From Teredinibacter franksiae (lineage in GTDB: Bacteria > Pseudomonadota > Gammaproteobacteria > Pseudomonadales > Cellvibrionaceae): a stretch of 64,000 bases of DNA. A program made the translations under genes and the position numbers. The stretch covers positions 2,368,501 through 2,432,500 of the forward strand of contig NZ_JACJUV010000001.1 in NCBI RefSeq assembly GCF_014218805.1. Reading direction: 5' to 3'. This document shows, one piece after another, positions 54,349 through 63,707 of the stretch. Each line of letters begins with the position of its first letter. Position 1 is the first letter of the stretch. The notes beneath the pieces were generated by a model, which worked only from the letters and a program-made list of their open reading frames with translations, had not been told where the DNA came from and made no database searches.

Positions 54349-54618
54349 GATTCAAGTGTTAAGGTCGGTGTCCGAAACTGTTGGTGCTACGGCTACTACC
54401 GGTACTAGTCCTACGCGGCTGTTTTAAATACATGCACGAAAAATCAGGGGTTGGGCAACAGAATAAACCGGCAAATGATAAAGACTATGAATATGTCATT
54501 TCCCCAACGCTAGCAGGCCATAAAGATCAAACACATTAACAACCATTTTAATTAGAATAACCACCATGAGACAGAGAACAATTAGAGCTGCGGCTAACCT
54601 GTGTGAAGGGCGAACATT

Positions 54619-55572
54619 TTGGCACTATTAAACCGCGTAATACTGTTGCTACTGTTTATTTCGTTAAATAGCCACTCGCTTGATCGCTTAGAAGACCTGA
54701 CCGACCTGCAGATACAGGAAGCAGCGTTAGCCTTTGTAAACCTGACTACTTCACCGGGTATTGAAGGGCTAAACCTGTCGTTAGCGCAACCCCAAAGAGA
54801 ATCGTCTATTGCGCGTTCAAGCCTGGGGTTTTCCGCCGATTTTAGTCTACGGGATTGGCCTGTAGATGGTCATTGGGGCGCAGCGCTAATTCAAGGTCAA
54901 CTTGACGAAGGGCTTATGTTTATCGGTCGTAATGATGTTCCGGTGTTGCTAGCGGTCGACCGGGATATCATGGGAATACGCGGCAGTTTTGGTGTGGTAA
55001 TACCTATAACAGAACACTTCAAATTACGCCCCTTTTTTTCAGCCATTTATACGCAAACGGAAACGTTTTCCTACCTCATTGAAGGTCGAGCCAATGTTGA
55101 TGTGCATTTCCCAACGGACAAGCCCGAGTTCTTAACGCATTTTAGTTCCACTGGCATGACAGGCAGTTTACAAGCTGAATATAAGCACTGGATCAAGCGC
55201 CGCTATCGAACCCAATTTTTAGCGCACTACAATCTCAACTACAGTGACACTCATAGTCAGGAATTCGAGCACCTCAATACCTGGGGGTGGAGCCAAACGC
55301 TGGTTTTAAAAAGTGAAATAAGCACCAAGCTAAACTGGCTTAGCTTCAATCGCCCTTGGCGAGTGAAGGCTTATTTAAATTACCATGATTTTATCAACCA
55401 ATCTGAATTGGCTTTGGGGTTTACCCATTATTTTGAACTGGGTGGTGGTATGAGTTGGGAGTGGAATATCAAGCCTTTGGATTGGTTTGGCGTGAACTCT
55501 GTGGGACTAAGTGCCGGGCTTATTTTTGGTGACACCCTAGAAGGGTTCAACATAGGGCTTACCGGACAATGA
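54619..55572 (+). CDS. Outer-membrane beta-barrel protein
   Basis: 317 residues from TTG 54619 (AAGGGCG at a good distance; no ATG is near). A signal peptide (LLLLFISLNSHS) precedes alternating amphipathic strands with aromatic ends, for example FSADFSLRDWPVDGHWGAAL, FKLRPFFSAIYTQTETFSY and SVGLSAGLIFGDTLEGF. The pattern and length suggest a barrel of about 12 strands. No known porin signature. The stop overlaps the next gene's ATG by four bases, so the two work together. Flanking 118-bp repeats suggest that the pair was mobilised or left between element remnants. Confidence 0.75.
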   Translation: MALLNRVILLLLFISLNSHSLDRLEDLTDLQIQEAALAFVNLTTSPGIEGLNLSLAQPQRESSIARSSLGFSADFSLRDWPVDGHWGAALIQGQLDEGLMFIGRNDVPVLLAVDRDIMGIRGSFGVVIPITEHFKLRPFFSAIYTQTETFSYLIEGRANVDVHFPTDKPEFLTHFSSTGMTGSLQAEYKHWIKRRYRTQFLAHYNLNYSDTHSQEFEHLNTWGWSQTLVLKSEISTKLNWLSFNRPWRVKAYLNYHDFINQSELALGFTHYFELGGGMSWEWNIKPLDWFGVNSVGLSAGLIFGDTLEGFNIGLTGQ

Positions 55573-55943
55573 AAAAGCATCGCTTGATTATAATTAGCCT
55601 GTGTGGGCTGTGTTTTGGTTGTGTTCACCCTCCCCAGCTGGAAGACGAATATTCTGCTAGCCTAAAGAGCAATTACCCTATTGTTAGTATTGATGGCGAA
55701 AACAATAGCGAACACCATAGTGTGCAATTATCGCAGGGCATACACACCGTGGAAGCTCTGTATAAAACGCATCGCTATGTGCTGCGCTGTAAATTCAAGT
55801 GGCAGGTAAAGCCGGGCCAACATTACGAAATTGTTTCTCACAATACTGCCGACCCATTAATACTCTACCGTTGGCATCGCCGAAATGCGCTCTGGGCGGA
55901 GCGAAAAGAACCGCTAGAGCCGCTGCATTGCACAAGGGAGTAG
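55569..55943 (+). CDS. Lipoprotein coupled to the outer-membrane barrel gene
   Basis: 124 residues with a lipoprotein signal (ISLCGLCFGCVHPP, lipobox CFGC). The mature part is short and beta-rich (HHSVQLSQGIHTVEALYKTH; CKFKWQVKPGQHYEIVSHN), like small outer-membrane-associated lipoproteins. Translational coupling (ATGA) with the barrel protein implies a common complex or pathway. Unknown function. Confidence 0.75.
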   Translation: MKKHRLIIISLCGLCFGCVHPPQLEDEYSASLKSNYPIVSIDGENNSEHHSVQLSQGIHTVEALYKTHRYVLRCKFKWQVKPGQHYEIVSHNTADPLILYRWHRRNALWAERKEPLEPLHCTRE

Positions 55944-55986
55944 TACTCTTTCATTATTTCGGTATCGAAATAATAGGGCCAATACA

Positions 55987-56112
55987 ATGAAAATGTTAAA
56001 AGCTATTGGTGCTACGGTAAGTATTATTGGTGTGGTAGGGTGTGGTGAATCAAAGACAGCAGATAAAGACGAAAGGGAAGGCGTAATATCAGAGCATTCG
56101 CTGAGAGCGTAG
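55987..56112 (+). CDS. Very small lipoprotein, 41 residues
   Basis: ATG 55987 to TAG 56112. The signal MKMLKAIGATVSIIGVVGCG has a lipobox (VVGC), and the mature 22 residues are charged. It resembles entericidin-like micro-lipoproteins in size and signal, but no family can be assigned. It is the third gene after the outer-membrane barrel, 43 bases downstream of the larger lipoprotein. Confidence 0.5.
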   Translation: MKMLKAIGATVSIIGVVGCGESKTADKDEREGVISEHSLRA

Positions 56113-56161
56113 GGAGATGGTAAAGCAACTGAAAAATGGTGGAACCACACCGAAGAAAGTG

Positions 56162-56200
56162 CCATTCGGGCCAGGCCTTACAATTGACATTGTTGAAACT
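56162..56200. repeat. REP-like dispersed motif, copy B
   Basis: tcgggccaggccttacaatt then gacattg, similar to 21111-21146 and 57461-57482. Confidence 0.4.
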
Positions 56201-56249
56201 AACTATCGGTGGCGCGAACAAGTGTTAATGTGGGTGTCCGAAAGTGTTC

Positions 56250-56368
56250 CCCTCTGGGTAAATCGGTTGATATTGGCTAGCTCAAGCCGCTATTGACCTA
56301 GCTTTTTCTTAACGGCTAGCCATTGGGCCTCATCGAGCAAATGTTAGTGTGGGTGTCCGCAAGTGTGC
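56250..56368. repeat. 118-bp direct repeat, right copy
   Basis: The right counterpart of 54231-54348. The motif gtgggtgtccg near its right end, preceded by another at 56230 and similar to a stretch at 50153 near the intact transposase start, is the recurrent 5'-side sequence of these elements. Confidence 0.85.
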
Positions 56369-56399
56369 TAAGTGTCCACAGGTGTTTAGCGCAAGTGTT

Positions 56400-57080
56400 C
56401 TAATCCGCCCCTGTAGCGGCGTTTATAATTGCTTCGTAGGTTTCCTGATCGAGGTGAACCGGCGTATATTCCACACCCTGCCGTTTAAGCACTTTGACGA
56501 AAGCGCGCAGGTGGTTGCGCGAGCCTTTCATCAGATTTTGGTACGCCATAACGATGTCATCGTTGCCTTCTACCTGGTCGATGTAGTGTTGAATATCGAT
56601 AAGATCGATCTCTTCAATCTCCGCGCCGACTAACAGGGCATCAATCTTACTGGCACTGCCAATGCTGAAGAGTAAGTCGTACAGGTTTTGTAAGGTGGCG
56701 TTGGTGAAGACGCCAATGGTTGAGTCCGTAACTGGGTCGTCTATACCGTAACGTTCCAGCAGAACCCTAATCGCTTCGGTGTGGGTAGATTCCGATGCCG
56801 CAATATTATTCAATATTGTCATGTTCCATAGGGTGTATAACGCACTATAAACATCGTGCGCCAGTTTTTCTTCTTCGCGCATGTATAAAAGCCCCTCGAG
56901 CTCTTGCTCACTGATCTCACCCAGAGGCAGCAGCTCGATCTGAGTGTTGAGGTTGTTGGGCTTGAACGATGTTTGTTCATCGAGATTTGCAGCCAGCACT
57001 GCACCCGAACCGGATGAGCCACCACAGGCCACAGTTAGGAATGCCAAAGATGAAACCGTAAGTAGTTTGGGAATTTTCAT
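56400..57080 (-). CDS. DUF2202 lipoprotein (ferritin-like fold)
   Basis: 226 residues with a lipoprotein signal (SSLAFLTVACGG, lipobox TVAC). The DUF2202 core runs from LLYMREEEKLAHDVYSALYT through ASESTHTEAIRVLLERYGID to the end. The E-x-x-x-A-H-D and E-x-x-H motifs resemble the metal ligands of ferritin-like four-helix bundles. Family members are secreted or membrane-attached; a role in metal or redox biology is suggested but unproven. It stands alone. Confidence 0.88.
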   Translation of the reverse strand: MKIPKLLTVSSLAFLTVACGGSSGSGAVLAANLDEQTSFKPNNLNTQIELLPLGEISEQELEGLLYMREEEKLAHDVYSALYTLWNMTILNNIAASESTHTEAIRVLLERYGIDDPVTDSTIGVFTNATLQNLYDLLFSIGSASKIDALLVGAEIEEIDLIDIQHYIDQVEGNDDIVMAYQNLMKGSRNHLRAFVKVLKRQGVEYTPVHLDQETYEAIINAATGAD

Positions 57081-57709
57081 TTTCTATGACTCCTTAAGAA
57101 TACACCCCAATAGTAAATTAGTTATTGGTAATGTAAATGAGTCATATTGTCACACCACAATATAGTCGATTATTCCGTGTGAACGATTTTGCTAATTAGG
57201 CTCGCGCCCTTACCGGAGAAAAATGAGTCGCCCGCTCAATACATGAAAAACATGGGGTTTGGTCTGAATGGTAGCTACTTAAGCCTAGTATTAGTAATAA
57301 AGGGGCTTAGGGGGCCATTATTGAATGGGTGAATTCGTTCTACCTATCCAAATTTTGGGGAAGCCTGCAAAATAAATCGAAACCAATAATTCCAGCTTTG
57401 CCTTATTGTATTAAAAGCCCAATGTTTAATGCGCTTGGCGTTTTAAGTAATCGCTATTCGAGTCAGGCCTCACATCTGACACAACCCATCGAAAATTCGT
57501 CAATAAATACCTACTGTACAAAACAGTACTGGTAAAGCCCAGGCCCCCGGAAATAGAAATTGCTCGATGACACTCCCAGAATATGCGTAGCCTTAAACGC
57601 GCTTTACCCTCGGGTAAACGTTTTTAAGGCTTTTTGTGGTAAATGGGGGTATGGCGTATTGCTAGGGAGCTAAATTGTGCTCCTTAGCAAAAATCACGCA
57701 CAAGGGCTA
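57081..57709. other. Intergenic stretch with a strong terminator and a REP-like motif
   Basis: A REP-like motif lies at 57461-57482 and the hairpin below at 57589-57635. A + strand frame at 57329-57535 has no coding features and was not accepted. Confidence 0.45.
57589..57635. terminator. Strong rho-independent terminator
   Basis: Nested arms agccttaaa / tttaaggct and tttaccc / gggtaaa form a long stem followed by five T. In the minus direction the arm is preceded by A-rich sequence, so it could serve both strands. It lies beyond the small gene at 57710. Confidence 0.85.
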
Positions 57710-57958
57710 TTAGCTATAGTCGAGGTCCAGGGTATCCCAGCCTTCTTTTAGTGCAATCTTTCTGGCTACGGTACTCGTCTTTTGTGCCTGAATGGCGTTG
57801 GCGTAGCGCAAGGCTGCGCGCTCAGCTTCATCCCGGACTTTGAATGGGCCAATATCCCATTTTTCTCTGGTGGTAAAATACCAGCTTTCACCGCTACGGA
57901 AAAAACGGTCTGAGCGATAGCAGCTCTTCTTTTTTGTCTCACCTTTACGTAAATGCAT
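57710..57958 (-). CDS. Small conserved protein (DUF6316-like)
   Basis: 82 residues. CYRSDRFFRSGESWYFTTRE followed by WDIGPFKVRDEAERAALRYA fits the small soluble DUF6316-type proteins of marine gammaproteobacteria. It ends with a helical, charged tail. No partner gene; the function is unknown. Confidence 0.6.
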   Translation of the reverse strand: MHLRKGETKKKSCYRSDRFFRSGESWYFTTREKWDIGPFKVRDEAERAALRYANAIQAQKTSTVARKIALKEGWDTLDLDYS

Positions 57959-58613
57959 TCTAGCCCTCCCCTAAGTTTTCAAACCTTGTATTAATACTGT
58001 ACTTTTATAGTACTAAAGTATTGCTCATATCATTAAGGAAGCGTCTGGCCCTCCCTTCCAGGACGCCTTGCGCGACAAGTGCAACAATATGTGATGCGCA
58101 CCACACTTGTATACATCTAAATGTGATATGAGATGAGTGAGAGGGCTAATAGATGAAATTTACGCCATTTTTGTGCTTTTGATTGGCTAAGCGGGGATGC
58201 GGGCGGCTCTTGTTGTGCCAAATTCGCAGGGTTAGCCGAATGCACACAGCTGAATGCCCGTGGGCGGCTGAGCGACAGGTGAGGCGAAAGCCGATAAGTC
58301 ACTGAGCCCAAGTTGCTTAAATGGGGGGGGGGGTTGGGTATGTTCGCTTCCGCTGCGCCTCGATTGACGCTATTTGGAGTCGCAATAAACCACTAATGAA
58401 GTATTAACCGGTTCTTAAAGTGCTGCATGGCGGGGGCCGGTAGCGCTAATGCAATAGTGTCAATAAACGAATACCGGTATCGAGCGTGTATACTTTCCGC
58501 TATTCGCCTGTGCCTTTATACACATGAGTAAAATCGTTTACCGGGCTAGAGCCCAGCTGTAAATCGAGCGCTTGCTCCAGAAAAAATAAAACAACAATAA
58601 TTAAGACGCTGAG
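57959..58613. other. Intergenic stretch with an 11-base G run
   Basis: No gene recognised. An uninterrupted run of eleven G occurs at 58323-58333. The promoter of the Nramp-like gene must lie in the right part. The gene's ribosome site is poor (aagacgctgag). Confidence 0.4.
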
Positions 58614-59840
58614 ATGAAAAGAAATCTATTTACGCTGATATTGCCGGGCCTGCTCGTAGCCGCTACCGGTGTGGGTGCCGGTGATTTGGCCACAGCCAGT
58701 TTTACCGGCAGTGAGTTGGGTGTGGCGGTGCTTTGGGCAGTGGTAGTGGGTGGTGTATTTAAGTACGTGTTAACCGAGGGCATTGCGCGCTGGCAACTGG
58801 TTAACGGTAATAGCTTACTCGAAGGCCTTGTACAAAAACTGGGGAAGGTTTTTGTGTGGATCTTTCTTGCCTATCTTGTGCTTTGGTCTTTCTTTGTGGG
58901 CTCTGCGCTTATGAGCGCCAGTGGCGTTGCTTTGCATGCTTTATTCCCGGTGTTTGAACCTTCTACCGGGAAAATAGTGTTTGGCTTAGCGTCGAGTATG
59001 TGCGGGCTAGCATTGGCACGCCTGGGCAAATTTACGTTGTTCGCAAAAACAATGGGTGTATGTGTTGGCTTGATGTTTGCCGTCGTACTGTTTACCGCAT
59101 ATTCTTTATGGCCGGGGCATGCACAGGTGCTATCTGGGCTGTTTGTGCCCAGCATTCCCGATTTTTCAGGTAAAGGCCTTACCTGGACGGTGGCGCTTAT
59201 TGGCGGCGTGGGCGGTACGCTTACTATATTTTGCTACGGCTATTGGATTCAGGAGCAGAACCGAACATCGGCAAACGATATTTTGCTGTGCAAAATTGAC
59301 CTCGCGGTTGGCTACGGTATGACAATACTGTTTGGTTTGGCGATGGTCATTATTGGCAGCACTATTGTTGTTGAGGGTAAAGGCGCTGGGTTGCTCATAA
59401 AACTGGCCGCCAGTTTGGAAACGGCTATTGGGCCTGTGGGTAAATGGCTATTTTTAGTGGGTGCCTTTTCAGCAATATTCAGTAGTTTACTGGGTGTTTG
59501 GCAGGCGGTGCCCTATATGTTCGCTGATATAAGTCGGCACATTATGCAACCAAAATTTAATACCGGTGTTGTGAGGTTAAACCAAACACAAAGTTACAAA
59601 ATATACCAAATACTGCTGGCTGTTGTGCCTATTCTAGGCTTATTGCTGAGTTTTAAGGAGATACAAAAGTTGTACTCGGTAGTGGGTACGCTGTTCATGC
59701 CGTTTCTTGCGGTGGCACTTTTGCACCTTAATAACCAGGGTAAAATGGGTAAACATAAGAATAGCGTGCTCATAAATGGCGTATTATTGGCTACGCTGGT
59801 GTTTTTTTCGTATGTTGCATGGCAGAAGTTTGTAGCTTAA
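58614..59840 (+). CDS. Nramp-related metal transporter with altered metal-site motifs
   Basis: 408 residues with about 11 hydrophobic segments and the Nramp/SLC11 layout. The first helix reads LPGLLVAATGVGAGDLATAS, where the canonical D-P-G-N motif of Mn/Fe transporters is replaced by G-x-G-A-G-D. In helix 6 the usual M-P-H motif is replaced in GGTLTIFCYGYWIQEQNRTS. This resembles distant Nramp branches (for example Nramp-related magnesium transporters) rather than MntH. The ion cannot be assigned. No regulator or partner is adjacent. Confidence 0.85.
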   Translation: MKRNLFTLILPGLLVAATGVGAGDLATASFTGSELGVAVLWAVVVGGVFKYVLTEGIARWQLVNGNSLLEGLVQKLGKVFVWIFLAYLVLWSFFVGSALMSASGVALHALFPVFEPSTGKIVFGLASSMCGLALARLGKFTLFAKTMGVCVGLMFAVVLFTAYSLWPGHAQVLSGLFVPSIPDFSGKGLTWTVALIGGVGGTLTIFCYGYWIQEQNRTSANDILLCKIDLAVGYGMTILFGLAMVIIGSTIVVEGKGAGLLIKLAASLETAIGPVGKWLFLVGAFSAIFSSLLGVWQAVPYMFADISRHIMQPKFNTGVVRLNQTQSYKIYQILLAVVPILGLLLSFKEIQKLYSVVGTLFMPFLAVALLHLNNQGKMGKHKNSVLINGVLLATLVFFSYVAWQKFVA

Positions 59841-59899
59841 GCGGCGGATTAAATCGATATTTTGCAATGCACTCATTATTAAAAGATAGAGTTGGTTAT

Positions 59900-60412
59900 A
59901 TGAAATTACTCGTACGCGCACTACTGATGATTACCGTTACATTTTCTGTTGTTCCAGCCTATGCAAATGACGAGGCTTATTTTTCTACGTTTATGATGGT
60001 TTGTGCCAAGGGTATTCATAACATTAGTTCGGTTAGCGAATTAGCCACACACTTCAAGCTTAAGCCGTTACCAAAGTCCAGTTGGCCAGATTCACCGCAT
60101 TATAAGGGCTGGTTTTTTGCGGTTGAAAAGCAAAAATATATTTTGTCGGTAGATAAGATAGAGGATCGAAATATTTGTGCTATGGAAGCTGCAGATATAG
60201 ATGCGGACAAAATACGACTCATTATGGAAGGTTTTTTTAACAATGGTGGTGAAATAGCGCTAGTGAAAAAATTGCCAAACGATGAAACCTACGTATGGCA
60301 GGAATACTATACTGGCAAGCTGCCAAGCTTCGGCATCGACAATATTTTTACCATTAAAAAGCGTAAAGAATCGGTGGTACTCGTAGTAAGCACCAGTATA
60401 ATTCCAAGCTAG
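59900..60412 (+). CDS. Secreted hypothetical protein
   Basis: 170 residues from ATG 59900; an in-frame upstream ATG at 59819 overlaps the transporter and has no signal peptide sense. The signal peptide ends at AYA. The mature part has few cysteines (MMVCAKGIHN; RNICAMEAADI) and a C-terminal beta region. No recognised family. Confidence 0.65.
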   Translation: MKLLVRALLMITVTFSVVPAYANDEAYFSTFMMVCAKGIHNISSVSELATHFKLKPLPKSSWPDSPHYKGWFFAVEKQKYILSVDKIEDRNICAMEAADIDADKIRLIMEGFFNNGGEIALVKKLPNDETYVWQEYYTGKLPSFGIDNIFTIKKRKESVVLVVSTSIIPS

Positions 60413-60522
60413 CCCGGGAAATACTAGGGTCGTAGCCTCCTAGTGTATAGGAGGCTACAGGTTGGGCTAAAATCAATTAGTAGCTGTGTACAGACTAAAG
60501 GGTTTAAGCGCGGCTACGTATA

Positions 60523-61530
60523 CTATTTCACGGGCTTTGGGTCGGGAAATTTCCAGCTGCCATCGAGGATTGCTTTTTGGGGTTGATACAAGCGAACGAT
60601 GTAGTTCCAGCCTTCTGTTGTTGGGATACAGTTTTCGCGCTTATCCGAACAACCACCAAAATGGATAGTGGCTCCACCGTCTTTATTGGGTGTAGCCGTT
60701 AGGTTGTTGATTGAGTTAACGCCCAAATCGTTCTTTTCCATGAAGCCGCTGTCGTTGTAAACCGTTATAGAAGCAAAACCATCGACAGGAATATCTTTTA
60801 CTGTTAGTACATAATTAACTTTTCCGTCATTGTTTTCAGGGTAAACATTTACATACATCGCGTCTTTTTTGGGGTTGCCTCCCCAGCCTAATGCGGTCCC
60901 TATCAAATGATGGATAGGATTTAGCTTGTCTTTTTGTCCTAGCATCCCCGAAGTGTCGCTAAGCGTTGTTCCAAGTACGTTTATGGCATCGCGTATTGTG
61001 GCGAGCGATTCCTCGTCCCAATCTGGAGTATCCAAGACGCCTGTTTTTTCTTGCTTTACTATGATCTTATCTTGAACAGAATTTGCCTGCTTTATATCGC
61101 TGGCATCGTTTGCGTTCACAAGAGTGCGAAAAATCACGCCAACGTAACGCGTACCTACATCTTTTTGTGTCAGTGTGTAAGAACCTGCTTCATAGATTGC
61201 GGGCGGAATGGAGTGATCTTGATTAACAATCATCATCGATTGCCACCGATCTGTTTTTGGCTTGTTAATGGTAACGGGGTTTGTTAAATCGAAAATTCCG
61301 ATAGAATACAGTGTATCTCTATTCATACGAATAACGTCTTGTTTATCTAATGGTGTTGGCTGCCGTATATGATGTAATTTTCCGAAGCCACCCGCGGCCT
61401 CATATCGCTTGAACGTCATATCGGTTTCCGCGCGAACAAAGCTATCGACAGTAACTTGTTCAGAAGCCCAGGAAGTTGAAGCTGAGAGTAGTGTGGCAAG
61501 CAAAAAAAATGTCTTAGTATCTATTGTCAT
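60523..61530 (-). CDS. DUF1254/DUF1214-type secreted protein
   Basis: 335 residues from ATG 61530 (AAGGATAA upstream); an upstream ATG at 61692 adds 54 residues that do not look coding. The signal peptide ends near SWA. The N-terminal DUF1254 part (VTVDSFVRAETDMTFKRYEA; VIRMNRDTLYSIGIFDLTNP) and C-terminal DUF1214 part (SITVYNDSGFMEKND; LYQPQKAILDGSWKFPDP) are clear. These beta-rich secreted proteins are widespread; the function is unknown. It stands alone. Confidence 0.88.
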   Translation of the reverse strand: MTIDTKTFFLLATLLSASTSWASEQVTVDSFVRAETDMTFKRYEAAGGFGKLHHIRQPTPLDKQDVIRMNRDTLYSIGIFDLTNPVTINKPKTDRWQSMMIVNQDHSIPPAIYEAGSYTLTQKDVGTRYVGVIFRTLVNANDASDIKQANSVQDKIIVKQEKTGVLDTPDWDEESLATIRDAINVLGTTLSDTSGMLGQKDKLNPIHHLIGTALGWGGNPKKDAMYVNVYPENNDGKVNYVLTVKDIPVDGFASITVYNDSGFMEKNDLGVNSINNLTATPNKDGGATIHFGGCSDKRENCIPTTEGWNYIVRLYQPQKAILDGSWKFPDPKPVK

Positions 61531-61692
61531 TATTTTATCCTTAATGTAAAAAATATTTTTACAACTCTTGGTTCTCGTTAGCGCGTGATCGGCTTTCTGC
61601 TCGGCACCGCTCACAAGAGTTATACGGCCCGTATCATTAGAAATGATTTTTGTTTGTAGGCACGATAGTACGAACCAGTTTTGCTTCAACAA

Positions 61693-62231
61693 ACTAACAT
61701 AGTCTTTAGCCCTTCGCTAGACGTGAAAGTAAGAGTTTCGGCGTCCATAAAAACATTTGGATACTAAGGGGTACGACTGAGTACTATCTTAGTAATCCGT
61801 AAAGTGCGAATGTGTTGGGCTGTTTTAATCTGGCTGGGTATTTGATCGGTAAAAATACTACAGTGTGCAGCATATGGTGGCCCTCATCGTTCGGATAAAT
61901 AGATATTCAGTAAACGCACGGCGAAAGCGAAAGCTAATGGACTAAACGTAAATGACTCATCCATAAAGAGGCGCATGGCCCGATAGGCAAATGGGGGGCG
62001 TTAATTCTTTGGAATACCTGCTTTTGCGAGAGTGAGGTTACTTTAGCGCACAATTTTTGCTGGAACGGGAATCTAAACCTTTAAGGAAAAGCTAAAAAAG
62101 CTGAGGCAGCGTAACCTGCTCCAGCTTTCTTTTGTTCCTTAATAGCAGCTCTATTAGTTATTTTTTTTGGCCGCTATTTTGGTGTGCGGTTTATGCACAA
62201 GGTATTATTGACAGGCCTGCTGGTGAACCGG
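61693..62231. other. Intergenic stretch ending in a terminator
   Basis: About 540 bases without a credible gene. Its right part holds a bidirectional hairpin (62097-62128). Confidence 0.5.
62097..62128. terminator. Bidirectional hairpin terminator for the TraF-like gene
   Basis: aaagctg-a-ggcag / ctgc-t-ccagcttt with a 6-base loop, flanked by A and T runs. It lies about 100 bases past the stop of the TraF-like gene on the minus strand. Confidence 0.75.
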
Positions 62232-63707
62232 CTAAAACTTATAATTAAAGCCTAAAGAAAGCTTTACGTTTTTAGGGTAAGAGTTACCAGAAATCTTAGT
62301 TGTTTCCAAGGTGCTGGCTAAATCTAGATTAAAGTATTTTAAGGCGGTTATTCCGATCGCGACTTGAGACAATTTTGTGCCGGAAAGGTTGCTGTGTAAA
62401 CCCGCTCTGAGGTTGGATAGTATCCAGCTGTTACTTTTGTAACCACCACTAATGGATGCCCACTGAAAGCTCTGGCCTAGAGGGTCTTCTACGGCATTTG
62501 CGTCTACGGCAACATTCAGGCCCCATTTTTTATCGCTGGTGTATAAACCACTTTCCAGCTTTAACTGACGTTTACTTTTGTATTGGCGGATGTTCTTCAG
62601 AGTATCGAGTACTTTCTCACTCTCTATCTGTGTTGTATCAATTACGGGAAACTCGAATTCACTTTGAACTAGGTCGAGTAGCGATGCACCAATACTGTAG
62701 TTGCTCGCTGTCCAGAGTACGCCAAGGTCGATATCAATGGCGGTATCGGTGTTGAATTCTGCGTTTTTAATATCGTCGAATAGACTTTCTGAGTCGCCTA
62801 TATCGCCAATACGGGTGGCGACGTTTGATAGCCCTATGTTGACCACCTTGGGGGTAACGCCCCAGTAGAGGCTACCGCTTTCGTAGTCTCCGTACTCACG
62901 GCTATAGCCAAAAGTAAATTCTGATACTTTTGCGGCCTTGGTAACGAGCAAGCTGTCGTTTTCGAACGCAAAGCTCGCTTTGCCTGTGCTTGGCTCTACG
63001 GTAATAGAAATACCGCCGGATAGGTCGAATGTTGTTATCGGGTCTTCGGGCACTAGCGCGAACAAGCTTTCTAGCTCTGTGAGTGCTTGCTGGCTATCGA
63101 AATTAAACTCATCTTCAATACCAATAGCGCCGGAAGACACCTGCCGTGTAAAGTTGAAACTGAAAGTGCCGCCCAAAAAGTTGGTGTTACTGATAAGCGA
63201 AAACTGATTTGAAATATCGGCTCTGGCAAAACCGTCTGTGCTAACTAAGGCGAGTATTGCCGCTGCGCTGGCGGCTTCGACGCCAATGCGATCTATCAGG
63301 GCGTCGAGGTCTGGGTTGGATATATCGAGATCGCCGCCAGGTTTGCCGCCACCGTCTCCGCCGTTGTCGCCTCCTCCATTGTTGGCTCCGTCATCTTTGT
63401 TGGCAAAATAGTCCGCAAGATCGTCGATTTTCTCAAACAGATTATCTAAATTGCCGTACTCCAGCCCGCCGCCGAGGCTAAATTCGCCCATAACCTTGTC
63501 GTCACTGGTCATCCGGGTACGGTCGTATGCGCCTGAGGCGGGGTTCAAGTTGTTACTGATGGTTCCCTGACCGTGGGATACCGCGCCATAACTGAGATTA
63601 ACGCCGGTGGGATTAAAGCTGGCTGCATTCACAGAAGCGCTGAGGACTGTACAGCCTATAAGGCCTGAAATGCTTAAACCGGTTTTGAGGTTACTGTGTA
63701 ATTTCAT
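62232..63707 (-). CDS. TraF-like outer-membrane protein (conjugal-transfer TraF family, barrel type)
   Basis: 491 residues with a signal peptide (ending SVNA). The start of the mature part (SFNPTGVNLSYGAVSHGQGT, then NNLNPASGAYDRTRM) is the TraF_2 family signature, and the rest alternates amphipathic strands ending in a terminal aromatic residue (GFNYKF), typical of an outer-membrane barrel. A Gly/Asp-rich insertion near residues 98-120 (ANNGGGDNGGDGGGKPG) is unusual. Despite the name, no conjugation genes are nearby, so it is probably a porin- or FadL-like protein. Confidence 0.85.
   Translation of the reverse strand: MKLHSNLKTGLSISGLIGCTVLSASVNAASFNPTGVNLSYGAVSHGQGTISNNLNPASGAYDRTRMTSDDKVMGEFSLGGGLEYGNLDNLFEKIDDLADYFANKDDGANNGGGDNGGDGGGKPGGDLDISNPDLDALIDRIGVEAASAAAILALVSTDGFARADISNQFSLISNTNFLGGTFSFNFTRQVSSGAIGIEDEFNFDSQQALTELESLFALVPEDPITTFDLSGGISITVEPSTGKASFAFENDSLLVTKAAKVSEFTFGYSREYGDYESGSLYWGVTPKVVNIGLSNVATRIGDIGDSESLFDDIKNAEFNTDTAIDIDLGVLWTASNYSIGASLLDLVQSEFEFPVIDTTQIESEKVLDTLKNIRQYKSKRQLKLESGLYTSDKKWGLNVAVDANAVEDPLGQSFQWASISGGYKSNSWILSNLRAGLHSNLSGTKLSQVAIGITALKYFNLDLASTLETTKISGNSYPKNVKLSLGFNYKF

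Noticed and set aside
57329..57535. 68-codon + strand frame
   Set aside because: No ribosome site, no domain-like pattern and overlap with a REP-like motif.
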